From NCBI GenBank assembly GCA_002339015.1, contig DDJC01000001.1, forward strand, positions 1 to 60,666: 60,666 nt of DNA. The letters run 5' to 3'. Each line of letters opens with the position of its first letter. The first letter of the stretch is position 1. The notes beneath the pieces were generated by a model. The model was given only the letters and a program-made list of their open reading frames with translations. It did no database searches and was not told where the DNA came from. Of this stretch, positions 24,903 through 35,300 are shown in pieces. Source of the DNA: Burkholderiales bacterium UBA1834 (GTDB taxonomy: Bacteria; Pseudomonadota; Gammaproteobacteria; Burkholderiales; Burkholderiaceae_C). Both the position numbers and the translations under genes were made by a program.

Positions 24903-25538
24903 ATGAAGATCGATTTCGTCTCCGATGTTTCCTGTCCCTGGTGTGCCATCGGCCTGAACGCCCTGGAGGAGGCCATCGAGCGCATCGGTCCCTCCGTGCC
25001 GGTGGAGATCCACTTCCAGCCGTTCGAGCTCAACCCCGACATGCCTGCCGGTGGCCAGGACATCACTGAGCACTTGGTGCAGAAGTACGGCATCACGGCC
25101 CAGCAGGCCGACAGCAATCGCGAGGCCATCCGCCAGCGCGGCCAGCAGGTGCACTTCGACTTCAACATGGCCGCCCGGGGGCGCATCTACAACACCTTCG
25201 ATGCCCACCGCCTGCTGCATTGGGCGTGGCTCCAGGGGCGGCAGCGCGCGCTGAAGCACGCCCTGTTCACGGCCTACTTCACCAACGGACTCGATCCCAG
25301 TGATCACGAAGTGCTGGTGCAACTGGCCGGTCAGGCTGGGCTGGATGCGGCCGAGGCGCGCCGTGTACTGGATGATGGCCGGTTTGCGCAGGATGTGCGA
25401 GAACACGAGCAGTTCTATGCGCAGCAGGGCATCCGCTCGGTGCCTTCGGTCATCATCAACGACCGGCACTTGATCCAGGGTGGGCAACCCGTGGAGCTGT
25501 TCGAGCAGGCCTTACGCCAGATCGCGGCAGAAGTCTGA
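24903..25538 (+). CDS. DsbA-family oxidoreductase, FrnE-like
   Basis: Thioredoxin-fold protein of 211 aa lacking a signal peptide, so cytoplasmic. It carries a Cys11-Pro-Trp-Cys14 redox motif in SDVSCPWCAIG, the cis-Pro region SVPSVIINDRHLIQGGQP and a helical insertion (QPFELNPDMP to NTFDAHRLLHWA) typical of FrnE-type proteins. The ATG at 24903 is used rather than an upstream in-frame codon because the beta strand KIDFVSDVS begins there. A TACACT -10-like box lies at 24872-24877. It probably acts as a thiol-disulfide isomerase in oxidative stress; the substrate is unknown. Confidence 0.92.
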   Translation: MKIDFVSDVSCPWCAIGLNALEEAIERIGPSVPVEIHFQPFELNPDMPAGGQDITEHLVQKYGITAQQADSNREAIRQRGQQVHFDFNMAARGRIYNTFDAHRLLHWAWLQGRQRALKHALFTAYFTNGLDPSDHEVLVQLAGQAGLDAAEARRVLDDGRFAQDVREHEQFYAQQGIRSVPSVIINDRHLIQGGQPVELFEQALRQIAAEV

Positions 25539-25570
25539 GTGGTCTGTGTCGCGGGCGTCGCGATCAGACG

Positions 25571-25996
25571 CTATGCCTCGTCCAGCAAGGACTTGAGCTT
25601 GGCCAGGTCCTTGCGTATCCACGCGGCATCGGCCTCGAACTGCTCATCTTCCACACCTGGCTGGCGCAGCAGGGTGAACAGCAGGATGCACGCGCTGCCG
25701 CCCGCATCGCGGATCAGTCGCATGGGGTTATAGCTTTGCCGTCCATCGGGCAGTTCGACCGTGTGGTCCAGCACCCCGAGGACGTTGTGTGGCTCAAAGC
25801 GGATGGCCACGCGCCCCAGTGGTCCTTCGGCGATCCACCGGCCGTCTTTCTGCCGCATCGCATCGCCCAGGCCTGAAGCCCACCGCGGCAGGTGGCCCGG
25901 GTCTGCCAGAAAAGCGTAGGCCTTGTCCCAGGGGCAGGCCAGCGAGACACCCAGGGTCAGGGCGTCGGTGAGAGGAGGGGGTGGATGGTGCGTCAT
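25571..25996 (-). CDS. SRPBCC/START-like ligand-binding protein
   Basis: Protein of 141 aa with the SRPBCC helix-grip pattern: TLGVSLACPWDKAYAFLADPGHLPRWASG at the start, a run of beta strands (RVAIRFEPHNVLGVLDHTVEL), and a long C-terminal helix (AAWIRKDLAKLKSLLDEA). Such proteins bind hydrophobic ligands or act as co-chaperones. The start at 25996 is set by homology of the first strand; the frame extends to 26035. It lies downstream of the cytochrome on the same strand's far side with no clear operon. The ligand is unknown. Confidence 0.8.
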   Translation of the reverse strand: MTHHPPPPLTDALTLGVSLACPWDKAYAFLADPGHLPRWASGLGDAMRQKDGRWIAEGPLGRVAIRFEPHNVLGVLDHTVELPDGRQSYNPMRLIRDAGGSACILLFTLLRQPGVEDEQFEADAAWIRKDLAKLKSLLDEA

Positions 25997-26039
25997 GCAG
26001 GGTGCCGGCAAACGGCATTCCCCCCCGAGGTTCAATGCT

Positions 26040-26720
26040 TCACTGAGCCTTGAAACGCGCCTGTGGCACTGTCTTGAGATCTCCGCTCAGGCTGCCGATG
26101 TAGTTGGACAGCTGCTTCAGCTCGGCGTGCGTGAACATCTTGGCCTGCGTGGCCATGATGGCGTTGTTGCGGCCGATCTGCGGGTTCTTGTCGATCTGGT
26201 AAGACTTCATCGCCACGTAGAGGTAGTCCTTGTGCTGACCGGCCAGCTTGGGATAGCTGGCGTCGATCGGCTTGTTGAGGTTCTCGCCGTGGCAGGAGAT
26301 GCAGTTGCCGCGCTTGAGCAGGGCGTCGATCTCGGCGCTGGTGGTGCTGACCTTGGCGGGCGTTGGAGGCAGGCCCTTGCCGTCGGCCTCGTAGTAGGCG
26401 GCGATGTCGGCCATGTCCTGCTCGCTCAGCGAGGCGGCGATGCCCTTCATGGTGGGGTGCTTGCGGTCACCCTTCTGGTAGGCCTGCAGGGCCGTCACGA
26501 TGTACTTGGCGCTCTGGCCCGAGATCATCGGCACCCGGTGGATCTCCGGGAAGCTGGACTGGTAGCCCGGAATCCCATGGCACCCGATGCACATGGCCAC
26601 CTTTTTGTGCGCCGCAGCCGGGTCTCCCGGCTTGACGTCCTGCGCCCGGGCAGGGGCGGCAAGGAAGGTGATGGACAGCAGGCCGGCAAGGGCGAGGGGC
26701 AGACGCAGTGCTTTCTTCAT
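26040..26720 (-). CDS. Dihaem cytochrome c4-type protein
   Basis: Periplasmic electron carrier of 226 aa. A signal peptide (cleavage near APARA, residue 26) precedes two cytochrome c domains with haem sites Cys44-x2-Cys47-His48 and Cys140-x2-Cys143-His144. Axial methionines are likely in PTMKGIA and NAIMATQA. The two-domain layout and spacing are those of cytochrome c4, which feeds electrons to terminal oxidases. It is divergent from the MoxR ATPase and preceded by a perfect -10 box. Confidence 0.92.
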   Translation of the reverse strand: MKKALRLPLALAGLLSITFLAAPARAQDVKPGDPAAAHKKVAMCIGCHGIPGYQSSFPEIHRVPMISGQSAKYIVTALQAYQKGDRKHPTMKGIAASLSEQDMADIAAYYEADGKGLPPTPAKVSTTSAEIDALLKRGNCISCHGENLNKPIDASYPKLAGQHKDYLYVAMKSYQIDKNPQIGRNNAIMATQAKMFTHAELKQLSNYIGSLSGDLKTVPQARFKAQ

Positions 26721-26770
26721 GACTCGGCAATGGGGATTTTGCGTTAAGAGAAATACACGAAGCTCGGGGC

Positions 26771-26793
26771 ATTATAGGGAGGCACCCTATACT
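26771..26793. promoter_or_regulatory. Back-to-back -10 elements between cytochrome c and MoxR genes
   Basis: The 106-base divergent gap holds TATAAT on the minus strand (26776-26771) facing the cytochrome gene, and TATACT on the plus strand (26788-26793) facing the MoxR gene, 34 bases before its ATG. Neither has a good -35 at 17 bases, so both are partial matches. Confidence 0.45.
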
Positions 26794-26826
26794 GCGTTCC
26801 AAGTATCTACCCCACTGAGCTGGATC

Positions 26827-27669
26827 ATGAAATTCCAAGGCACCGACCAATATGTGGCCACCGACGACCTGAAGCTGGCCGTCAATGCCGCCCTGTCCCT
26901 CAAGCGCCCGCTGCTGGTCAAGGGCGAGCCGGGCACGGGCAAGACGATGCTGGCCGAGCAGGTTTCCGAGGCGCTGGGCATGCCGCTGTTGCAATGGCAC
27001 ATCAAGTCGACCACCAAGGCACAGCAGGGTCTCTACGAATACGACGCCGTCAGCCGCCTGCGCGACAGCCAGCTGGGCGACGAGCGCGTCAAGGACATCC
27101 ACAACTACATCGTCAAGGGCGTGCTGTGGCAGGCCTTCGAGGCTGACCATCCCGTAGCCTTGCTGATCGACGAGATCGACAAGGCCGACATCGAATTTCC
27201 CAACGATCTGCTGCGCGAGATCGACCGGATGGAGTTCTATGTGTATGAGACGCGCCAGTTGGTCAAGGCCAAACACCGTCCGCTGGTGATCATCACCTCG
27301 AACAACGAGAAGGACCTGCCCGACGCCTTCCTGCGCCGCTGCTTCTTCCACTACATCCGCTTCCCGGATGCGGACACGATGAAGCAGATCGTCGAGGTGC
27401 ACTTCCCGGGCATCAAGCAGGAACTGCTGTCGGCCGCGATGAAGCAGTTCTACGAGGTGCGCAACTTGCCGGGTCTGAAGAAGAAGCCCAGCACCTCAGA
27501 GCTGATCGACTGGATCAAGCTGCTGGTGGCCGAGGACATCCCGCTGTCGGCGCTGCAGAGCAAGGACGACAAGGTCGCGATCCCGCCGCTGGTGGGCGCG
27601 CTGCTCAAGAACGAGCAGGACCTGACCCTGTTCGAGAAGCTGATCTTCATGGCGCGCAACCATCGGTGA
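26827..27669 (+). CDS. MoxR-type AAA+ ATPase
   Basis: AAA+ chaperone-like ATPase of 280 aa. Walker A is GEPGTGKT (Lys39) and Walker B is ALLIDEIDKA, with sensor residues in ITSNNEKDLPDAFLRRC. The compact form resembles the CoxD-like group that works with a VWA-domain partner to remodel or metallate target enzymes. The ATG at 26827 is used; the frame opens earlier. The expected VWA partner follows at 29002 on the same strand, but an inverted diguanylate cyclase separates the two. Confidence 0.92.
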   Translation: MKFQGTDQYVATDDLKLAVNAALSLKRPLLVKGEPGTGKTMLAEQVSEALGMPLLQWHIKSTTKAQQGLYEYDAVSRLRDSQLGDERVKDIHNYIVKGVLWQAFEADHPVALLIDEIDKADIEFPNDLLREIDRMEFYVYETRQLVKAKHRPLVIITSNNEKDLPDAFLRRCFFHYIRFPDADTMKQIVEVHFPGIKQELLSAAMKQFYEVRNLPGLKKKPSTSELIDWIKLLVAEDIPLSALQSKDDKVAIPPLVGALLKNEQDLTLFEKLIFMARNHR

Positions 27670-27717
27670 TCTTCACCGCGGGTGGCTCCGGTGGCGGCGT
27701 CTTCAGGCCGCCTGCGG

Positions 27718-28896
27718 TCAGGCCACGTTGAGGAAGCGAGCGGCCACCACCCGGTTGCGGCCGTCGGCCTTGGCCTGGTAGAGGGCCTGGTCGGCGCGCT
27801 GGATGATGGCGTCCAGCGTTTCCTCGGGGTTGTCGGCCGTGGCCATGCCGGTGCTGATCGTCACCGAGATCACTTCGTCATTCCAAGGGATCGACACCTG
27901 GTTGATGGCCTCGCGCAGGCGTTCGGCGGCCTGCAGGGCGCCGTCGTGCAGGGTGTGCGGCAGCAGCACGCAGAACTCCTCGCCGCCGAAGCGGGCCACG
28001 CGGTCCACTTCACGGGCATGGGCCTGCAGGGTCTGGGCCACGGCGCACAGCACGGCGTCGCCCGCGGCATGGCCCAGGCGGTCGTTGATGCGCTTGAAGT
28101 GGTCGATGTCGACCATCAGCAGCGAGAAATGCTCGTTGAAGCGCTGCAGTCGCTGCGCCTCGCGGGACAGCAGATGCTCGATGGCACGGCGGTTGAGCAG
28201 GCCGGTGAGCGAATCGTGGTGGGAGAGGTGTTCCAGGCGGCTGACCAGGCGCATGATCACCATGTAACCCGCCAGGAAAGAGGTCAGGATGGACATGGTC
28301 ACGTGAGAGAACACGAAGGTGAAGAGGGCCGTGTCCGCCGGCATCAGATGCCAGATGCCCAGCAAAGCTGGCACCGGCAGCATGATCGCGGTGGCGCCGA
28401 AGGTGAGCCCGGCGGTGCTCAGCAGCACGCTGTGGGCACGGGCCACCCCCCGACCGAACTCATGCGCCAGGGGCTTGTGGTTGTCGTAGGCGGTGCGCCA
28501 CAGGAGCAGGGCGATGAACAGCGAACTGACGCTCTCGCCCAGGGTGGTCCACGCCATCGGGATGCAGACCAGCAGATTAAACACCACCACCGAAATGCCA
28601 AGCATCACATGAGACACATCCGTGTGCGGCAGGCGCAGGAAGCTCTGCAGGCCGCGGCGCATGGAAATCAGGCCCAGCATCACCAGCACGTTGGCCACCA
28701 GGATGTGACTGGTCAGCGAGAGCATGGGCTGCAGCGGCAGCAGCGACAGGGCCACGCCATTGGCCAGCGCGGCGATCATCCAATGCGAGGCGGCACGGCG
28801 AGACAGGCCCAGCCAGTTGGCGGCCATCCACCACATCAAGGTCACCAGTCCATGCACCAGCAGCACACAGGCCAGTAATACAGCGTTGACATCCAT
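27718..28896 (-). CDS. Multi-spanning membrane diguanylate cyclase
   Basis: Enzyme of 392 aa that makes cyclic di-GMP. The first ~215 residues contain about six hydrophobic segments with no recognisable ligand domain. A short linker leads to the GGDEF domain. LSHHDSLTGLLNRRA marks its start, GGEEF lies at 304-308, and an I-site REVD lies exactly five residues before it, so feedback inhibition is expected. It sits in inverted orientation between two genes normally adjacent (MoxR ATPase and VWA protein). Codon use resembles its neighbours. Confidence 0.94.
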   Translation of the reverse strand: MDVNAVLLACVLLVHGLVTLMWWMAANWLGLSRRAASHWMIAALANGVALSLLPLQPMLSLTSHILVANVLVMLGLISMRRGLQSFLRLPHTDVSHVMLGISVVVFNLLVCIPMAWTTLGESVSSLFIALLLWRTAYDNHKPLAHEFGRGVARAHSVLLSTAGLTFGATAIMLPVPALLGIWHLMPADTALFTFVFSHVTMSILTSFLAGYMVIMRLVSRLEHLSHHDSLTGLLNRRAIEHLLSREAQRLQRFNEHFSLLMVDIDHFKRINDRLGHAAGDAVLCAVAQTLQAHAREVDRVARFGGEEFCVLLPHTLHDGALQAAERLREAINQVSIPWNDEVISVTISTGMATADNPEETLDAIIQRADQALYQAKADGRNRVVAARFLNVA

Positions 28897-29001
28897 GCTT
28901 CACCCCAGTCGGCGCATGCCCCAAAACCCCACACGCTGACGCCTGCGTGTGCGGCAGGGCCGACAACACGACACAATAGACATCAGTTCGCAGGACTGCA
29001 T

Positions 29002-30174
29002 ATGCTCATCGACTTCTTCTTCGCGTTGCGCTCCGCGCGGCTGCCAGTGACCATTCCAGAGTACCTGGGGCTGCTCGAAGCGATCAAGGCCGGGCTGATC
29101 GGCCCGTCCATGGATGAGTTCTACCACCTCGCCCGCATGACGTTGGTCAAGAACGAATCGCACTTTGACAAATTTGACCGCGCGTTTTCCACCTATTTCG
29201 GGGGGAAGATCGCTGCTGTCGACCTGACCAAGGACATACCCTTAGAGTGGCTGCGCAAGCAATTCGAGCGTGAGCTCAGCGCCGAAGAGAAGGCCGCGAT
29301 CGAAGCCATGGGCTGGGACAAGCTCATGGACCGCATCAAACAGCTGCTCGAAGAGCAGAAGGAGCGGCACGAGGGTGGCAACAAGTGGATCGGCACCGGC
29401 GGCACCTCGCCCTTCGGTGCGCATGGCTACAACCCGCAGGGTATCCGCATCGGTCAGGAAAAGTCGCGTAACCGCAGTGCCGTCAAGGTCTGGGACAAGC
29501 GCGAGTTCAAGGATTACGACGACAGCGTCGAGCTGAACACCCGCAGCATCAAGGTGGCCCTGCGCCGCCTGCGCAAGTTCGCGCGCCAGGGGGCGGCCGA
29601 AGAGCTGGCGCTTGATGACACCATCCATGCCACGGCGGCCGCTGGCGGCATGCTGGACATCAAGATGGTGCCGGAGCGGCACAACAACGTGAAGGTGCTG
29701 CTGCTCATGGACGTGGGCGGCACCATGGACGACCACATCCATCGGGTGGAGGAAATGTTCTCCGCGGCCAAGTCCGAGTTCAAGCACCTCGATTTCTATT
29801 ACTTCCACAACTGCGTCTATGACTTCATGTGGAAGAACAACCACCGGCGCTTCTCGGAGAAAATCCCCACCTGGGACATCATCCGCAAGTACAACAAGGA
29901 CTACAAGCTGATCTTCGTGGGCGACGCCACGATGAGCCCTTACGAGATCCTGCAGCCCGGCGGCAGCGTGGAGTACAACAACGAGGAGCCTGGTGCCGAG
30001 TGGGTGCAGCGTCTCACGCACGCCTTTCCGCACCATGCCTGGATCAACCCCGAACCGGCCGGTGTGTGGCAATACCGCCAGAGCATCGGCATCATGCAGC
30101 AGTTGCTGGGCAACCGCATGTTCCCGCTGAGCCTGCAGGGGCTGGAATCGGCCATGCGCCTGCTGAGCAAGTAA
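29002..30174 (+). CDS. VWA-domain protein, CoxE-like partner of MoxR
   Basis: Protein of 390 aa. The N-terminal helical part (FFFALRSARLPVTIPEYLGLLEA) and the C-terminal von Willebrand A domain match CoxE-like proteins that pair with MoxR ATPases. The metal-site loop reads MDVGGTMDD, so the canonical DxSxS is replaced by D-V-G-G-T; metal binding may be altered. No signal peptide or membrane segment is present. tamA starts 27 bases downstream, so transcription may continue into the tam-rec run. Confidence 0.88.
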   Translation: MLIDFFFALRSARLPVTIPEYLGLLEAIKAGLIGPSMDEFYHLARMTLVKNESHFDKFDRAFSTYFGGKIAAVDLTKDIPLEWLRKQFERELSAEEKAAIEAMGWDKLMDRIKQLLEEQKERHEGGNKWIGTGGTSPFGAHGYNPQGIRIGQEKSRNRSAVKVWDKREFKDYDDSVELNTRSIKVALRRLRKFARQGAAEELALDDTIHATAAAGGMLDIKMVPERHNNVKVLLLMDVGGTMDDHIHRVEEMFSAAKSEFKHLDFYYFHNCVYDFMWKNNHRRFSEKIPTWDIIRKYNKDYKLIFVGDATMSPYEILQPGGSVEYNNEEPGAEWVQRLTHAFPHHAWINPEPAGVWQYRQSIGIMQQLLGNRMFPLSLQGLESAMRLLSK

Positions 30175-30201
30175 AACAATGAACACCATCCCGGGAGCTG
30201 G

Positions 30202-32307
30202 ATGCTGAGGGTCTTGTTGAGGTGCACGGGGCGCGTGCCTGTGGCTGTCGCGAGCGGGCTGTTGACGCTGGTGGCGCAGGCGCAGGTGTCAGGTCCAGGT
30301 CAGACGCCCGATGGCGTGGCGCCGGGCACGGGGAGCGGCATGACCGCCCCCAGCCCGTCGGCGACTGCTTCGGCCGGTGCGCGTCCCCAGGCAGCGACAT
30401 CGAGCGTACGGCGGCGCGCGCCATTGGCTTGGACGCTGGAAATCGAGGCGCCGAAGCCGCTTGATGGGTTGCTGCGCAGCTATCTGGACATCTCTCGTTA
30501 TCAGGCGCAAGTGAGCGAGGCGGACCGCAAGCCTGTGTCGACGGGGACGGTGCAGGACGCGGACGATGGCCCCGAGACAGATGGCCCGGCCACGGAGACA
30601 TCGACCGCACCCGTTGCTGCTGCGCCGACACAGCCGCGGCCGGCCGTGCCTGCATCAGCGCCATCTCGAGATGTCGGCGTGAACATCACCCGTAGCGAAC
30701 TGCGCCGTCTGGTAGCCGCAGCCCCGGAGCAGGCCCGCAGCCTGCTCGAAGCGGAGGGCTACTTCGCTTCCGAGATCAAGGTGTCGCTCTCGGAAGAGGT
30801 TGAAGGCACACCAGTGGTGGTCAAGATCGCCGTGCGACCAGGGCCGAAGGCCACGGTTGAACAAGTCCAGCTGGTGTTCGAAGGCGAGCTGGACGTGCAA
30901 TCCGAAAAGGGTGACCCCGATGCAGTGGGGCTGGTGCGCAAGATCAACCAGCAATGGCCGCTGGCCGTGGGCAAGCCCTTTCTGCAGGCCACCTGGTCTG
31001 CCGCCAAGAACGCCACCTTGGCCACCTTGCGATCCGAAGGCTATGCGGCGGCGGTGTGGTCTGGCACGGCTGCCACGGTGGATGCCCAAACCCACAAGGC
31101 CCGGCTGTTCATCGTGGCCGACAGCGGCCCGCGCTTCTTTTACGGGCCCTTGACGATCGAGGGGCTCAAGCGCCAGCCGGAATCGGCCGTCCGCAACACG
31201 GCGGGCTTCCGACAGGGCCAGCCCTACCGCGAGGCCGAGGTGCTCGATTTCCAGGAGCGGCTGCAGAAGCTCAACCTGTTCGAAAGCGTGTTCGTCACCC
31301 TGAATGACGACCCCGACCAGGCCAAGGAAGCGGCCGTCACCGTGCAGGTCCGAGAGATGCCCCTGCAGCAAGCCACCTTCGGGGTGGGTGTCAGCAGCGA
31401 CACCGGACCGCGTGTTTCCGTCGAGCACCTGCACCGTCTGCTGTGGGGCCTGCCTTGGCAGGCCAAGTCCAAGGTCCAACTCGGCCGGGAAGAGTCTGTG
31501 CTGCAGACCGATCTGACATCGCATCCCAATGCCGGACGCAGACGCTGGCTGCTGTCCCTCCAGGGCTCGCGGCAGCTCGATACCGATGATGCCCTCACGC
31601 TGAGCTACCGTGCGCGCGCAGGCCTGTCCGACGAGGGAGACCGGCTTGAGCGCCTGACTTACGCGGAGTTCCTGCGAGCCAAAGTCACCTCCGCAGACGG
31701 GGTGGACTTGTCCGACGCATCAGCACTGTCGGCCAATCAGCAGTTGATCTGGCGCGATGTGGACAGCCAGATCCTGCCTACGCGAGGCTTCACGGCCAAT
31801 GTGCAGGGGGGTGTTGGCCATACCTTCTCGACCATGGAGGAGGCGGGCTGGTTCGGTCGTGCCTATGGGCGACTGACCTGGTACCGCCCGTTGCCGGCCC
31901 AGTGGTATGCCTCGCTGAGGGCCGAAGGCGGGCATGTGTTCGCCGCCGACGACGTGAGCGTGCCGGACACGCTGCTCTTTCGTGCTGGGGGAGACGAGTC
32001 CGTGCGTGGCTATGGCTACCGAACCTTGGGTGAGCAGCGCAACGGCGTGACGGTGGGCGCACGGACCATGGTCACGGGCAGCGTCGAACTGGCCCGGCCG
32101 ATGTGGCAGCGTTTTCCCAGTCTGTGGGGTGCTGTGTTCATCGATGCAGGGGACGCGACCGATCGCTGGGCTGATCTGGATCCCAAGCTGGGCTATGGCA
32201 TGGGCGTGCGCTGGCGCAGCCCCGTGGGGCCCTTGCGTCTGGATCTGGCCTACGGTCAGGAAGTGCGGCAGTACCGCCTGCACTTCAGTGTGGGGATCAC
32301 GCTGTGA
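30202..32307 (+). CDS. tamA: TamA-type Omp85 outer-membrane protein
   Basis: Outer-membrane component of the translocation and assembly module, 701 aa. A signal peptide (about 1-28) is followed by a variable Ala/Pro/Thr-rich stretch and POTRA-type domains (about 150-380). The C-terminal beta barrel has the Omp85 sequence FRAGGDESVRGYGYRTLGE and the closing strand YRLHFSVGITL. The start at 30202 has GGGAG a few bases upstream. It overlaps tamB by four bases (GTGA), so the two are co-translated, as expected for partners that insert outer-membrane proteins or move lipids. Confidence 0.94.
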   Translation: MLRVLLRCTGRVPVAVASGLLTLVAQAQVSGPGQTPDGVAPGTGSGMTAPSPSATASAGARPQAATSSVRRRAPLAWTLEIEAPKPLDGLLRSYLDISRYQAQVSEADRKPVSTGTVQDADDGPETDGPATETSTAPVAAAPTQPRPAVPASAPSRDVGVNITRSELRRLVAAAPEQARSLLEAEGYFASEIKVSLSEEVEGTPVVVKIAVRPGPKATVEQVQLVFEGELDVQSEKGDPDAVGLVRKINQQWPLAVGKPFLQATWSAAKNATLATLRSEGYAAAVWSGTAATVDAQTHKARLFIVADSGPRFFYGPLTIEGLKRQPESAVRNTAGFRQGQPYREAEVLDFQERLQKLNLFESVFVTLNDDPDQAKEAAVTVQVREMPLQQATFGVGVSSDTGPRVSVEHLHRLLWGLPWQAKSKVQLGREESVLQTDLTSHPNAGRRRWLLSLQGSRQLDTDDALTLSYRARAGLSDEGDRLERLTYAEFLRAKVTSADGVDLSDASALSANQQLIWRDVDSQILPTRGFTANVQGGVGHTFSTMEEAGWFGRAYGRLTWYRPLPAQWYASLRAEGGHVFAADDVSVPDTLLFRAGGDESVRGYGYRTLGEQRNGVTVGARTMVTGSVELARPMWQRFPSLWGAVFIDAGDATDRWADLDPKLGYGMGVRWRSPVGPLRLDLAYGQEVRQYRLHFSVGITL

Positions 32308-35300
32308 GCGAGCCCGTACCGCCGTCGCGCATCTGGCGCTGGTTCAGGCGCAGCCTGCTGGCCCTGGTGCTGATCGTCGTCGTGGTCGTGGTGTCGGCCG
32401 TGGGCGGTGCCTGGCTGGCGCTGCGCAGTGAAGATGGGACAGCCCGGCTCTTGGCCTGGGTGCCGGGCCTCAAGGTCGTCGAGCCTCAGGGCATGCTCTG
32501 GGGTGATTTCCGCGCCCGTCGTGTCGAACTCAGCCTGCCCCGCGGATCCAGGCTGACGCTGATGGAACCCCAATGGCGTGCGCTGCGCTGGGAGCGCGCC
32601 GCAGGCTCCACGTGGGGCTGGCGACTGCACCTGGACCGGCTGCAGGCCCAGAGCGCGGATCTGCACTGGGTATCTGCACCGTCGCAGGGGCCGAGCACGG
32701 CACCCACGGCGGTGGCGTTGCCGTTCGGTGTGCGCATCGACGCCTTGTCGGTCGGGCGCTTGCAGAGCAACCTGCTGGGTTCACAGCCTTTGATGGCGCT
32801 GACCGGGCGGCTTGCCCTGCAGGAGCTGCGTGGGGATGGGGCGCCCTCGCACGAGGTGGTGATCGAGTCACTGCGTTGGCAGAACTGGTCGCTTGAAGGC
32901 CGTGCCCGTCTGCAGGCCCGTGGCGACATGGCGCTGGATGCCTCGCTGACCGCGTCGTCCACCAGCGCACCCAGAGGACAGGCGCGCTTGACGGCGCTGG
33001 GGCCCTTGCGCCTGTTGAAGGTGGCCGCTCAGGTGGAGGTGGCGCAGCAGGGGGCTGTCAAGCCAGGTGATACCGCTGTTCAGACCCTGACCGCAGAGGC
33101 GGAGGTGGCGCCTTTTGCTCCCTGGCCGCTGCCGCGCGCCGACGTGCGCGCCGACCATTTCGATCTCCAGCGCCTGTGGGCCGAACTGCCCATGACCAGC
33201 CTGACAGGGCACGTGGGCGTCGCGCCGCGGGATCTCCAGCCCGGCGCGCCTGGCTCGCGCGCGACGGTCAGTGCCGCCCCGGCCGCTCGGGCGGCCTCTT
33301 CGGATCTGCTGGTCAAGGTGGAGATCACCAACGAACGCCCCGGCCCCTGGGACGCAGCGTCCGTGCCAGTGCAGGCCGTGCGTGCCAATGCCACCTTGCC
33401 CGCCCAGGCCGACACCGCCAAGCTCGCCACGCTGGGTTTGCACGGGCAGGTTGACGCCCGCATCACCTTGCCGGCACAGGCCGGTCGGGCCGCGGGCAGT
33501 GTCGGGCTGCAGGGGCGCTGGAACCTCGAGCAGCGCCGCGAAACGGCCTTGGTGCTGACGCTGCTTGGCGTGGACACGCAGATGCTGCACGGCCAGGCAC
33601 CCGCGCTGCTGCTCAAGGGCGAGGCGCAGGTCAACGGGCAGGACGACGACAGCTGGCAGGTCCAGGCGCGTGTCGATGGACGCGATGCGGGGAGCCGAAA
33701 AGGGCAGGTGCTGCGCGAAGCGGTCCAGGCGGTGCTGGCGGGGCGCTGGCAGCCAGGGCGCTTTGACCTGGCCGATCTGTCGCTCACGGCGGGCGAAGCC
33801 AGGGCGCAGGCCAAGGGGCAGTGGCTGGCTTTGGGCACGCCGGCGGTGTCGGCATCAGGCAGTGCTTCAGGTGCATCAGCCGCATCGGCCTCCGCGCCGG
33901 CAGTGGCGGCATCAGGCAACCAGGTGAATGCCTCCGCTGGGAATGCCCCAGCCGACAGCGCCGTGCCCTGGCAAGCCAAGCTTGATCTGCAGGTCAGGAA
34001 CTTCGATCCTGCCGTTTGGCTGCCCTGGCCGCGTCCTGCGGGGGATGCCGTTCAGCGCACGCGTTTGAACGGTGGGGGGCAGATGGCCGTGACGATGCCG
34101 GGCCGCTGGGATGCACTGGATGGCCAGGCCAGCTTCAAGCTGGCGGATAGCTGGTTGCTGGGCGTGCCGGTGGCGGGTGACGTGAGTGCCGAGCAGACCG
34201 GCTCGGCTGAAAGGGTGCTGATGCAAGCAAAGGCACAACTCAAGGCGGCCGGAAACGAAGTCCGGGCCGACGTGCGTTGGCCCGGAGGGTTGTTTCCTTC
34301 CGAAGCGTTGCAGCACGAGGCGGGGGCAAAGATTCACGCCGTGATCAAGGCACCAGCCCTGGCCGGCCTGCAGGGGTGGGTGCAGCCGCTGGGGTGGAGG
34401 GACCTGAAGGGCGCCGCCCAGGCGGATGTGGTGCTGGAAAGCCCCGGGCCTGGTCGCTGGCGCACAGAAGGTGAAATTGACGCCAACGGCGTGCAGGCGG
34501 ACCTGCCGGGTGGTGGCCAGGCCCTGCTTAGCGAGGCTCATGCCAACTGGACCCTTGGACTGGGCGATGCGTCGGCCACAGCCAAACCTTGGCGGCTCGA
34601 TGCCAGGGTGGCCCGAGGCCAGTGGGGCCAGTGGGGAACGCAGCAGTTCAAGATGCTGATCCAGGGCACGGCGGCCCGGCACCAGTGGTCCTGGCAAGGA
34701 CGCATCGATCTGCCTGAGCGCCGCAATGAGGCGGGCACCGTGAGGGAGTCCGCGCTGGCGCAGGCCAGCGGTGAATCCGGCTGGAACGGCAACCTGCTGC
34801 ATGGCAGTGACCGCGCCTGGCATTCGAAGGTGCAGCGCTTGCAGGTGCAGCCCGTGGCGCCTGCAGGCGCGCAGCCCTGGGTGCAGGCGCAGCCCTTCCA
34901 GCTTGATTGGCGCCGCGATCGCAAGGGGCAGCGTCTCACGGGCACCCCGACCCGCATCGATTTGTTCGGCGCGGTGCTGGCCTTGCGCGAACTGGTGTGG
35001 GATCAGCGTGGCCAAGAGCAAGGCCGAAGTGACGTCCTGATCGAGTTGGAGCCCCTGAAGCTGGCCGAACTGCTTGCCCGCTTGCAACCTCACGCAGGTT
35101 GGGGCGGCGATCTGCTGCTGGCGGGTCGGGTGAAGGCTTCGCACCAGCCGGGTCAGCCGTGGGTGGTCGATGCCGAGCTGGCGCGGCAGCAGGGCGATCT
35201 GAGCCTGACCGAACAGGACATCGAAGGCACCACGGCGCAGCGGCTGGGGGTGCGACAGATGAGATTGGCGCTGCAGGCGCGTGACGGTGTCTGGACGGCG

